A DNA stretch of 64,000 nucleotides, taken from positions 62,001 to 126,000 of the forward strand of contig CAVCEE010000002.1 of the NCBI GenBank assembly GCA_963601185.1, read 5' to 3'. Positions 33,558-40,752 of this stretch are shown piece after piece. Numbering within the stretch: position 1 is the stretch's first letter; every line of letters begins with the position of its first letter. Below the pieces are notes generated by a model. That model did no database searches. It was not told the DNA's origin and was given only the letters and a program-made list of their open reading frames with translations. The translations under genes and the position numbers were made by a program. The DNA is from Limisoma sp963601185. GTDB taxonomy: Bacteria > Bacteroidota > Bacteroidia > Bacteroidales > Muribaculaceae.

Positions 33558-34183
33558 TTTTCGTTTTTGGGGATTATGTTTGCCTGCATCTGGTCATACC
33601 AAATTGCACGAGCCTTGATTTTTCGTTCTCCTGTTTTGGTTTTGCATACGACAACTTTCTTTCCATCTATGCCAAGAGCCTGAACCAAATTCAAATAATC
33701 AACTTCACTGCGACAGACAATCATTACATAGTCGTACTTCTCGTATGGTATGAGTTCCATATCTTTTATCTTGACATCTTCGTGAGGGTCTAACGAGTTT
33801 GGTAAGTCAAGTCCAAGATCAACGTGGAGGTCGGCAGTCCATTCAGCAAGTTTATCCAAATCCCATTCACCCGAATGCGTATTTGCTTTAATATTTATAG
33901 CTTTTAATTCCGACTTGGAATAACCAACTAACTGCTTGCACAATACTTCGTGTTCATCGCCATACAATGCTTGCAGTGCATCTACTCGCTGATGCCCCGA
34001 TATGATGTTGTCGTTCTCGTCAATGACGATAATGCCGAAATCGCCAAGGCTTTGAAGCGATTCTTGCAGTTCGGACGCTTTCTTTCTGGTTATCTTTCTT
34101 GGGTTGCCAAGTTCGTCTTTGAGAATTGATACGGGCTTGGTAACAACATCAATCCTTTTCTCTGGCTTTTCTTCTTGTTTCAT
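33554..34183 (-). CDS. ParB/Srx-fold protein of the modification cluster
   Basis: 209 residues. The ParB core is present: ELGNPRKITRKKASELQESLQSLGDFGIIV, then the phosphate-binding SGHQRVDALQAL box (about 60-71). A second region of about 70 residues follows with ILE-rich strands (YDYVMIVCRSEVDYLNLVQAL), unlike partition ParBs, and no HTH is evident. Stand-alone ParB-like domains often accompany DNA methylases or base-modification genes in phages and may bind or hydrolyse nucleotides. Here no methylase is present, and the neighbours are ATP-grasp, mutase and glycosyltransferase genes. Confidence 0.75.
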   Translation of the reverse strand: MKQEEKPEKRIDVVTKPVSILKDELGNPRKITRKKASELQESLQSLGDFGIIVIDENDNIISGHQRVDALQALYGDEHEVLCKQLVGYSKSELKAINIKANTHSGEWDLDKLAEWTADLHVDLGLDLPNSLDPHEDVKIKDMELIPYEKYDYVMIVCRSEVDYLNLVQALGIDGKKVVVCKTKTGERKIKARAIWYDQMQANIIPKNEK

Positions 34184-35268
34184 ATAAACTTCTCTATTAA
34201 ATGGCTCATATTGTATGAACGGAAATCCGCTAACTGCCCAAAGAACGTTACACGTGGTTCCGCATCGGCTAACTGTCTGTATCGTTCATATAGGGCTAAG
34301 TTCTTCTTATCTCTTACAGGGTATATCGGAGCGACACCACTATTTGGAATTGCCGGATATTCAAAGGATATTATTGTTCCATTAACATTTGATTGGCTTT
34401 TTAGAAAATGCTTATGCTCAATACACCGTGTGTACTTTGGCTCAACATCAGTGAAGTTCATTACAGCAACCCCTTGGTAGTTGTTGGTATTAGGCAACCA
34501 CTTATGTTCAAATCTGACAGAACGGTATTCCAACTCACCATACCGATATTGATAGTATTCATCAATTCTACCAGTGTAGATGATGTGATTGGCAATGCTT
34601 TTCCAATGCTTCATATTGTCTGTGAAATCTGTGCGCAGTTCCAAATCACAACATTCAATCATCTTTTCAATAAACTTCGTATAACCGCAAACTGGAATGC
34701 CTTGATATGCAACATCGTAATAATTATTGTCAAAGGTCATTCTTATCGGAACGTGTGCCATTGTATCTGCTGGCAGTTCAGAGCACGGTCGTCCCCATTG
34801 CTTTTCAGAATAACCTTTTATGAGTTTCTCGTAAATGGTCTTGCCACATTGAGAGAGTACCACTTCTTCCATATTCGTACATTTTCCATTCCGAGGGAGA
34901 ACAATATCGTTTTCAATTGCCCTTCTTGCTTCTTCAGGAGTTGTAGCCCCAAACAACTGGTAGAACGTGTTCATATTGAATGGCAGATTGTACAATTCTC
35001 CTTGATGGTTTGCTATAGGAGAATTTACAAATGGGACGAACTCGCATATCTCATTTACATAATCCCATACTTTTTTGTCATTTGTACGGAATATATGAGC
35101 ACCAAATTTGTGGACTTCTATGCCGTGTAGATTTTCAGTGTAGCAAAATCCGCCAATATGAGGTTTCTTCTCAATCACCAAACATTTCTTGCCTTTCTTG
35201 GTTAAGTCGTATGCGTACAATGCTCCAGCAAGTCCTGCACCTACTATCAGATAATCATACTTCATCAT
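34180..35268 (-). CDS. glf: UDP-galactopyranose mutase
   Basis: 362 residues. FAD-binding dinucleotide motif at the start (YDYLIVGAGLAGALYAYDL), typical Glf features such as HIGGFCYTE, FGAHIFRTNDKKVWDYV, and the active-site region HVPIRMTFDNNYYDVAYQGIP, ending with FFGQLADFRSYNM. Length matches the family. The enzyme converts UDP-galactopyranose to UDP-galactofuranose, the activated sugar for furanosyl transfer. Coupled by 4-bp overlaps on both sides, it presumably feeds the cluster's glycosyltransferase. Confidence 0.93.
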   Translation of the reverse strand: MMKYDYLIVGAGLAGALYAYDLTKKGKKCLVIEKKPHIGGFCYTENLHGIEVHKFGAHIFRTNDKKVWDYVNEICEFVPFVNSPIANHQGELYNLPFNMNTFYQLFGATTPEEARRAIENDIVLPRNGKCTNMEEVVLSQCGKTIYEKLIKGYSEKQWGRPCSELPADTMAHVPIRMTFDNNYYDVAYQGIPVCGYTKFIEKMIECCDLELRTDFTDNMKHWKSIANHIIYTGRIDEYYQYRYGELEYRSVRFEHKWLPNTNNYQGVAVMNFTDVEPKYTRCIEHKHFLKSQSNVNGTIISFEYPAIPNSGVAPIYPVRDKKNLALYERYRQLADAEPRVTFFGQLADFRSYNMSHLIEKFI

Positions 35269-36158
35269 AATACGAGTGGAAGGCGTGATACCATTTCTTC
35301 AAAACGATACCACTTGTTATACGAAAACGGATTGGCAGCACAAATGAATGGAGTTGTATTTTCCAAGACATCAAAAGGATTAAAGCCATTGTAAACATTG
35401 ACAATAGAACTTCCAGAAATACGCTTTGATGCTTCTATGAAATAGAAAACACCATTTGTGTCTTCTGCAATTTGTATGTGGAATATTCCTTTGAACAGGC
35501 TTGCCTTTAATTTTTGATTTACCAATCGTAAGAATCGTTTCACGGCAGATACGAGTTTATGCTTTTCATCTAACAACTTGATGAACTTATCATAACCCTG
35601 TCGCAATATGACTTCACGAGCAAAGATGTTGAACTCTCCGTTCCATTCAAGAACATCAACTACATATTCGTGCTGTATATCTATCTTCTCTGAAACACAC
35701 GCATTGTCATTAAACTCAATGTTGCGAGAGCCGGCTGACATTGTATTTGGCTTAACGCACACTTTGTTCAAGTCAAATGTTTTTGGAATTTTTATTGGAC
35801 AATCAGAGCCAACGATAGACGTCAAAAGTGTATTCACTCTTGACTTATCGTAGAACCATTGCTCTACCGATGCGTAGTAGTCGTTCTTAACGAAGTCTCG
35901 TACTACTTGGTAGTCTTGTCGTGTCATTTCATCGCCAGGGAATACCCGATAGCCATTCAATGACAGTCTCGCAATAGTCTGCCAATCATTCATCCGTTCT
36001 ACATCTGGGTGTGTGGTGGGCAATTCGCCAAAAAGTGTATCGATGTCAGAAAGAATTAACTTTACATCATTGCCCTTATGATGATTTTTCCAAATACGGA
36101 AAAACATTTCAGCAGAGAAACCTGCACGACTTCCGGATTCAAATACTACATAGTTCAT
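35265..36158 (-). CDS. divergent ATP-grasp-like ligase
   Basis: 297 residues. KVCVKPNTMSAGSRNIEF is the glycine/serine-rich ATP lid; IQHEYVVDVL the next strand; and FHIQIAEDTNGVFYFIEASKR the metal-binding element, with Asp/Glu and a basic residue in the expected places. It differs from the two CPS-like paralogues and so may use another substrate. It overlaps both neighbours by 4 bp. Confidence 0.65.
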   Translation of the reverse strand: MNYVVFESGSRAGFSAEMFFRIWKNHHKGNDVKLILSDIDTLFGELPTTHPDVERMNDWQTIARLSLNGYRVFPGDEMTRQDYQVVRDFVKNDYYASVEQWFYDKSRVNTLLTSIVGSDCPIKIPKTFDLNKVCVKPNTMSAGSRNIEFNDNACVSEKIDIQHEYVVDVLEWNGEFNIFAREVILRQGYDKFIKLLDEKHKLVSAVKRFLRLVNQKLKASLFKGIFHIQIAEDTNGVFYFIEASKRISGSSIVNVYNGFNPFDVLENTTPFICAANPFSYNKWYRFEEMVSRLPLVL

Positions 36159-36811
36159 TGCATAATCTTTTGAACGTAAAACTTCTCGGCATAATCAACC
36201 CCACACTCAACACCTCTAATGCGAGCCAATGCCATAATACCGTTTCTATTCAATGGAGATGGTGTCTTCCGTATCTGTGTAGCGTATTCTTCAAACAAAG
36301 ACACCTTGTCTTCTATGCAGTCCGAAATATCATGGTACATATATCCGCCACCAATAGGACCGACTTGTGTTGTCGCAAATGGATATTCATACAGGGCAAT
36401 CAGTCTTGGTGCATAGCCTTCTCTTAACCGACAAGACGCAAGAGCACATTCATACATTTTGATGTGGTCTTGATGCAGGCTTCTATAATTGATGAATACT
36501 TCGTCAGGTCTGAACTTATCAATGATGTTATCCAATCTACTTGTTATCTCAAAAGACGGTATTGTATCCATAACCGCATCTTTGCATTGAAATAAGATCG
36601 TACCTTTTGCATTAATCCTACTGCATACAGAATGGAACTCACTCAACCGAGTGGCATAGTCTTGCCTTGTATCTGTACCGCCAATGGTTCCAATCACAAG
36701 TTCTATTTCTGCTCCTTGCTTCTTGCAATGCAGAAGGTAGCCACCGCAGCCAAGGACTTCATCATCAGCGTGTGGGGCGATAACTAATATTCTTTTGGGT
36801 ATATCATTCAT
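36155..36811 (-). CDS. PIG-L/LmbE-family deacetylase
   Basis: 218 residues from the chosen start. The catalytic zinc motif PHADDE is at 13-18 (H, D, D), with the third ligand in LHQDH near residue 115. PIG-L enzymes remove N-acetyl groups from amino sugars such as GlcNAc conjugates. The longer frame (start 36841) is rejected because the promoter's -7 box (36830-36837) lies within it. This gene leads the modification operon. It would expose a free amine that an ATP-grasp ligase could then acylate. Confidence 0.9.
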   Translation of the reverse strand: MNDIPKRILVIAPHADDEVLGCGGYLLHCKKQGAEIELVIGTIGGTDTRQDYATRLSEFHSVCSRINAKGTILFQCKDAVMDTIPSFEITSRLDNIIDKFRPDEVFINYRSLHQDHIKMYECALASCRLREGYAPRLIALYEYPFATTQVGPIGGGYMYHDISDCIEDKVSLFEEYATQIRKTPSPLNRNGIMALARIRGVECGVDYAEKFYVQKIMQ

Positions 36812-36829
36812 ACTTAAAACTCTATACCG

Positions 36830-36874
36830 CAAAATTAGCAATTAATTATCATTTATGCAAATTGTGATTATATA
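36830..36874 (-). promoter_or_regulatory. promoter of the modification operon, with a 32-bp element shared with the HTH gene
   Basis: Minus-strand TAATTTTG (36837-36830) with TTTG (36861-36858) 20 bp upstream. Bases 36843-36874 are identical to 51681-51712 in the promoter of the double-HTH gene. Such sharing of spacer and upstream sequence points to one regulator acting on both promoters. Confidence 0.75.
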
Positions 36875-36902
36875 AAATCATTCTTGTGATTATACCGAAA
36901 AC

Positions 36903-36931
36903 AAAAAAAAGACGCACCTAACTGATGCGCC
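36903..36931 (-). terminator. rho-independent terminator of the HigBA operon
   Basis: Stem GACGCA (36911-36916) / TGCGCC (36926-36931) including one G-U pair, followed on the minus strand by eight T. It insulates the modification operon. Confidence 0.75.
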
Positions 36932-36959
36932 TTTATTCTCATTCAAAACCAATCACTGA

Positions 36960-37244
36960 CTAATCATCAATGGGGTAATGTTTTTCCTCGTAGTCAGCGA
37001 CCAAGTTGCCAAGCATGGTCAGTTCTTTCTTAGCAGAGTCGTTTTCTGGAGTGCCTTCTGGCAATTTGAGCATTAACTCTTCAACTCGTTTGAGAGCAGA
37101 CTTGTATTGTTCCTCACGTTTTATCTTGCGTTTTGTAAGTCTCGTTAGGTATTTCTTAACCTTTGCTTCGTACTCATTACGCAAAGGCGTTCCTTTCTTC
37201 CCCAGTGTTAAGTCTAACACTTCCTCTTGCGTGTAAACTTTCAT
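36960..37244 (-). CDS. half-antitoxin: HigA N-terminal paralogue without HTH
   Basis: 94 residues. Its C-terminal half (VEELMLKLPEGTPENDSAKKE, then LGNLVADYEEKHYPIDD) is clearly similar to the HigA N-terminus (VEKLLPLVTEETPETDPKYI, LSNLVADYSDEHYSVGE), but it ends before any helix-turn-helix. A highly basic N-terminus is added. It overlaps higA by 4 bp. It may be a toxin-binding accessory antitoxin that does not bind DNA, or a remnant of duplication. Confidence 0.65.
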   Translation of the reverse strand: MKVYTQEEVLDLTLGKKGTPLRNEYEAKVKKYLTRLTKRKIKREEQYKSALKRVEELMLKLPEGTPENDSAKKELTMLGNLVADYEEKHYPIDD

Positions 37245-37615
37245 ACACCAAGGACAATGGATGGTGAGATATTCAACTTCCTACTAATCTCTCTACCGAC
37301 TTTCATTGTAGGCTCACTCTTGCCTGAAAGATAATCGCATATCCTTGACGGGCTAACACCAAGCAGTTTGGCAAGAGATACTTGTGTCAGTCCCATTTCA
37401 TACATTCGGAGTTTCATCACATCTATAAGCGATGGCTCTCCAACGGAATAATGTTCGTCAGAGTAATCGGCAACGAGATTTGAAAGAAGAACCAACTCGA
37501 TGTATTTCGGGTCAGTTTCTGGAGTTTCTTCAGTTACAAGAGGGAGAAGTTTCTCCACCTTTGCTACAGCCCAATTGTACTGGTTTTCATTTTCAATCTT
37601 TGTCATATCAATCAA
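37241..37615 (-). CDS. higA: HigA-type antitoxin
   Basis: 124 residues: an N-terminal acidic region that would bind toxin, then an XRE helix-turn-helix (LTQVSLAKLLGVSPSRICDYLSGKSEPTMKVGREISRKL, about 75-114). It follows the toxin gene after 1 bp, in the higB-higA order. It should neutralise HigB and repress the operon. Confidence 0.85.
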   Translation of the reverse strand: MIDMTKIENENQYNWAVAKVEKLLPLVTEETPETDPKYIELVLLSNLVADYSDEHYSVGEPSLIDVMKLRMYEMGLTQVSLAKLLGVSPSRICDYLSGKSEPTMKVGREISRKLNISPSIVLGV

Positions 37616-37616
37616 A

Positions 37617-37910
37617 TTAAATGGTGGAACAATCTATTCTATCATATTCAGCGTGAGTGCCGATAAAACGTATATATACAAATTGCGGTCTAAATTGAAC
37701 AACAACTACCAATCTGTAATCGTTTCCTTTGATATTGAAAACGTAATGTTGATTACCAACATAATCAACGGAGTTGAATGTTCTTTTTATATCGGCAAAT
37801 GTCTGCCACTTGCTTTCATTAACTTTCCTAACCCAGTCCTGAATGGCTGTTTTTGCTTCTGGGTGTCGGTCTGCATATTCTTTCAGTGGCTTCTCTGTGA
37901 ATATTCTCAT
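37617..37910 (-). CDS. higB: HigB-type mRNA interferase toxin
   Basis: 97 residues of the RelE/HigB fold: DWVRKVNESKWQTFADIKRTF, then the beta strands YVFNIKGNDYRLVVVVQF and FVYIRFIGTHAEYDRID, which hold the usual catalytic Arg/His/Tyr residues (GNDYR, GTHAEYD). HigB cuts translated mRNAs on the ribosome. A consensus promoter lies 26 bp upstream. Confidence 0.88.
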   Translation of the reverse strand: MRIFTEKPLKEYADRHPEAKTAIQDWVRKVNESKWQTFADIKRTFNSVDYVGNQHYVFNIKGNDYRLVVVVQFRPQFVYIRFIGTHAEYDRIDCSTI

Positions 37911-37935
37911 TTTCCTTTGATATTATTTTGTATTG

Positions 37936-37966
37936 CAAATTTACGAATTATTTTTTGAATGACAAA
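37936..37966 (-). promoter_or_regulatory. higBA promoter
   Basis: Minus-strand TAAATTTG (37943-37936) with TTTG (37966-37963) 19 bp upstream. It is back-to-back with the plus-strand promoter at 38043. Confidence 0.7.
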
Positions 37967-38042
37967 ATTTATAATCATTATAATCATTATCTGATATGCA
38001 AAATTATTAGGGGTAACATATCTGCAGATCAGACAATTTTCG

Positions 38043-38081
38043 TAACTTTGCGGCAGAAAAATATTCGTCGGCATTTTCTGC
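38043..38081 (+). promoter_or_regulatory. plus-strand promoter of the cargo, with a hairpin at the start site
   Basis: TAACTTTG (38043-38050) inside the typical context TTTTCGTAACTTTGC. The -33 box is weak. Directly downstream GCAGAAAA (38053-38060) pairs with TTTTCTGC (38074-38081), forming a hairpin at the 5' end of the transcript or an operator. Confidence 0.65.
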
Positions 38082-38126
38082 GTTTGCAGAGAGTGCGACA
38101 ACAGACATAGCGTTAGCTTGTAGGCT

Positions 38127-38243
38127 ACTTCCGAAATCGCCAATTTCAAACAAGGTCTTACACAAGCATACGGTTAGCGTCTGCGCTATAAGCGTGGGCT
38201 AACTCGTACGTGTAAGACAGGTGTTTGGCGATACCTCGGAAGT
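38127..38243 (+). ncRNA. structured RNA leader, four nested helices
   Basis: Nested perfect complementarity: ACTTCCGA (38127-38134) with TCGGAAGT (38236-38243); ATCGCCAA (38136-38143) with TTGGCGAT (38225-38232); GTCTTACAC (38155-38163) with GTGTAAGAC (38210-38218); GTTAGC (38173-38178) with GCTAAC (38198-38203); plus an apical CGCT/AGCG (38184-38194). That is 31 helix pairs before the apex, far beyond chance. It sits in the 270-nt leader between promoter and lipoprotein gene and has no ORF. A riboswitch, attenuator, protein-binding leader or independent ncRNA are all possible; I do not recognise the fold. Confidence 0.75.
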
Positions 38244-38318
38244 GTATGTGTTGTCCACGCTTACTTTGTGCCGCCACGAATGTATGTATGATGATTTACT
38301 AACCGAATAATAACGATT

Positions 38319-38717
38319 ATGAAGAATTTATTCACATTCGCACTGACGGCAATAATTTTGTTTATGTCGTCTTGCACAAAGGACAACACCTGTGTTAAAC
38401 AGATAGCAGAAATCATTTCTGCCGGAGCAGAACAATACCAAAAGATTGACAATGGAGAACTCGCCATTGAAGACATTCCCGAGGAAGATTTATTCATCAC
38501 GCCTGATGGCAACATCTTTGACAACCCAAAGATATCCGAAATCATCAAAGCCAACAAAGACTACAAGTTGACAGAGGAAGATAAGCAAATTCTCAAAAAA
38601 GAAGTCCTCAAATTCAAAAGAGAAGGAAAAAGCATCGATGCAGTCATAGCAACAGCAACATTCAATATGGCTGATGATGCAATCAACTGTGCAAAAACAC
38701 TAAGAGACCTTTGGTAA
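38319..38717 (+). CDS. small lipoprotein
   Basis: 132 residues. Signal peptide MKNLFTFALTAIILFMSSC with a lipobox ending at Cys19, so the mature protein is lipid-anchored. The rest is acidic and helical with no named motif. It lies 1 bp upstream of the GmrSD-like gene and shares its transcript. Prophage lipoproteins often block superinfecting phage at the envelope; pairing with a nuclease of foreign DNA fits a defence cargo, as inference. Confidence 0.75.
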   Translation: MKNLFTFALTAIILFMSSCTKDNTCVKQIAEIISAGAEQYQKIDNGELAIEDIPEEDLFITPDGNIFDNPKISEIIKANKDYKLTEEDKQILKKEVLKFKREGKSIDAVIATATFNMADDAINCAKTLRDLW

Positions 38718-38718
38718 A

Positions 38719-40527
38719 ATGGTAGTACGTTCTAATGATACAGACCTATCACAACTGCTATATATGGTTGGTTGTGGCAAGATCCAATTGCCGGACTTTC
38801 AACGTTCGTGGGTCTGGGATAATGAGAAGATATGTAAACTTATAGAATCAATCGCATCTGGCTATCCTATGGGAGCAGCGATGTTCCTTGAAACTGGTGG
38901 TAGCCAGGTTCGTTTCACATATCGAAAGTTTACAGGTGTAACAGAACCAAATCTTAGTTCTCCGGACTATCTCGTGCTTGATGGACAGCAGAGACTTACG
39001 ACATTGTTCCAAGTCTTTCACAGCCAAAATGCCGTACAGACTTGCTCACAAGCAAACAGAGGTAAGAATCTTAAACGTTACTACTATCTTGATATTCGCA
39101 AGGCTCTTGACCCAAATGTTGATATGCTTGATGCGGTCATATCTATTGACGAAAGCAAGATACAGACGGAAGACATTGGTCGCAATATAAAACTTGACCT
39201 CTCAACGACTGAGAAAGAATATGAAAATCTGATGTTCCCATTAAACCTTGCATTTTCTTCACCTGAAATTCGCAGGTGGGAACGTGGACTTGCCCGTCAC
39301 TATGATGAAACAATTCTTGACTTATTTGACCAGTTTGATGAAGATATACTGGCGAACATCAGTTCATACAAAATACCTGTTATTACAATTGGAAAAGAAG
39401 CATCAAGAGACTCTGTTTGCCAAATCTTTGAGAATGTCAATACAGGAGGAGTGAAGCTTACGGTATTTGAACTGATTACCGCCACATTCGCAGCCGACGA
39501 GTATAACTTGCGTGATGATTGGGATTCAATTATCAACAAGTTCAAAGCATCAAAACAAAGTGATGTTTTGAGAGTGGTTGAAAACACCACATTCCTTACA
39601 GCGATGACACTTCTTGTGAATTACAGGAAGTCCAAGCGTAGTAACGTGGCAGTGTCTTGCAAGAAGAAAGATGTACTCCGTCTTGAATTGACAGAATACA
39701 AAGAAAATCGAGACGCTCTTATATCCGGATTCTTCAAAGCAGCCAATTTCTTAATCAATCAAGGAATTTTCTCCGCTCAAAACCTGCCATATACATCACA
39801 ACTGGTGCCACTGTCAGCCATCTTCGCTTATGCAGAGATTGAAGGTATCAATATGGCTATCCAAACGAATAAGGACATCATTGCGCATTGGTATTGGTGT
39901 GGAGTATTTGGTGAACTTTATGGCGGTGCAAATGAAACGAGGTATGCTCTTGACATTGTAGGCGTAATTGACCAATTACATGGAGGTGGAGTGCCTGATA
40001 CTGTAGCACGAGCAAGTTTCCAACCAAGACGACTGCTATCTATGCAAACAAGGAACTCTGCCGCATACAATGGCGTTATGGGACTTATCTTGCAAGATTC
40101 ACCGCTTGACTTTATGAGCGCTAACAAAATGGATATTGCCACCTATCTTGATGAAAGCACCGACATACACCACATCTTTCCAAGGAACTACTGCGAGCAA
40201 CAAGGGTATGACCAGACAAAGTGGAACTCCGTTGTAAACAAGACTCCCATATACGCAAGCACAAATCGGTCAATAGGAGGTCGTGCGCCAAGCGAATACA
40301 TTAAAACAATGGCAAACAAAGGTCTTACAGAGGAACAGATGCGTCAAGCAATCGAATCTCATAAGATTGACTACGACATTCTGCAAGCAGACGACTTTGA
40401 CGGATTCATTACCGACAGAGCAATCAGACTACTTGACAGGATAGAGCAGGCTATGGGCAAGACTATCGATGGACGAGACAGCGAAGATACGATAAACATT
40501 TTCGGCACAAGTCTATCAAAGCGATAA
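38719..40527 (+). CDS. GmrSD-like DUF262/DUF1524 modification-dependent nuclease
   Basis: 602 residues. The N-terminal DUF262 domain has PDFQRSWVW (25-33) and the nucleotide-binding DGQQRLTTL (88-96). The C-terminal DUF1524 domain has the HNH-type signature DIHHIFPRNY (about 480-489), then a later Asn in STNRSIGG. Both halves in one chain is the single-chain form of GmrS-GmrD, type IV enzymes that use a nucleotide to cut glucosylated hydroxymethylcytosine DNA. BrxU and SspE have related domains. It is convergent with the minus genes, its stop overlapping the HTH gene's stop by 12 bp. Its target modification cannot be read from sequence. Confidence 0.85.
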   Translation: MVVRSNDTDLSQLLYMVGCGKIQLPDFQRSWVWDNEKICKLIESIASGYPMGAAMFLETGGSQVRFTYRKFTGVTEPNLSSPDYLVLDGQQRLTTLFQVFHSQNAVQTCSQANRGKNLKRYYYLDIRKALDPNVDMLDAVISIDESKIQTEDIGRNIKLDLSTTEKEYENLMFPLNLAFSSPEIRRWERGLARHYDETILDLFDQFDEDILANISSYKIPVITIGKEASRDSVCQIFENVNTGGVKLTVFELITATFAADEYNLRDDWDSIINKFKASKQSDVLRVVENTTFLTAMTLLVNYRKSKRSNVAVSCKKKDVLRLELTEYKENRDALISGFFKAANFLINQGIFSAQNLPYTSQLVPLSAIFAYAEIEGINMAIQTNKDIIAHWYWCGVFGELYGGANETRYALDIVGVIDQLHGGGVPDTVARASFQPRRLLSMQTRNSAAYNGVMGLILQDSPLDFMSANKMDIATYLDESTDIHHIFPRNYCEQQGYDQTKWNSVVNKTPIYASTNRSIGGRAPSEYIKTMANKGLTEEQMRQAIESHKIDYDILQADDFDGFITDRAIRLLDRIEQAMGKTIDGRDSEDTINIFGTSLSKR

Positions 40528-40749
40528 TTGATTGTTCAGCCGTTTAACAATCTTAAAGATTGCACGGTCAGACATACCATATTTTTCAGCAAGGGTTATG
40601 GCGATATATCTCACTTTTAACCCTTGCTCTTTCATTTGATTGAATTCCTCAAACACAGCAATGTTATTGACATCATTCGGGCTGATGCAGTTCTTTTTCA
40701 GTAACTGCAAAAGGCTATAATTCATTTTCAGTATTTCGTAGTTTGTCAT
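40516..40749 (-). CDS. small HTH protein after the tape measure gene
   Basis: 77 residues ending in a helix-turn-helix (VRYIAITLAEKYGMSDRAIFKIVKRL), akin to Mor/homeodomain-like folds. It follows the tape measure gene by 3 bp and is the last gene of the tail operon. It could be a late regulator. Confidence 0.55.
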   Translation of the reverse strand: MTNYEILKMNYSLLQLLKKNCISPNDVNNIAVFEEFNQMKEQGLKVRYIAITLAEKYGMSDRAIFKIVKRLNNQLSL

Positions 40750-40752
40750 TGC

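Noticed and set aside
36812..36841. N-terminal extension of the PIG-L protein (start at 36841)
   Set aside because: The promoter -7 box lies at 36830-36837, so a start there would precede the transcript.
38261..38557. 98-codon minus ORF antisense to the lipoprotein
   Set aside because: Shadow of the lipoprotein gene, which has a signal peptide, promoter and coupled downstream gene.
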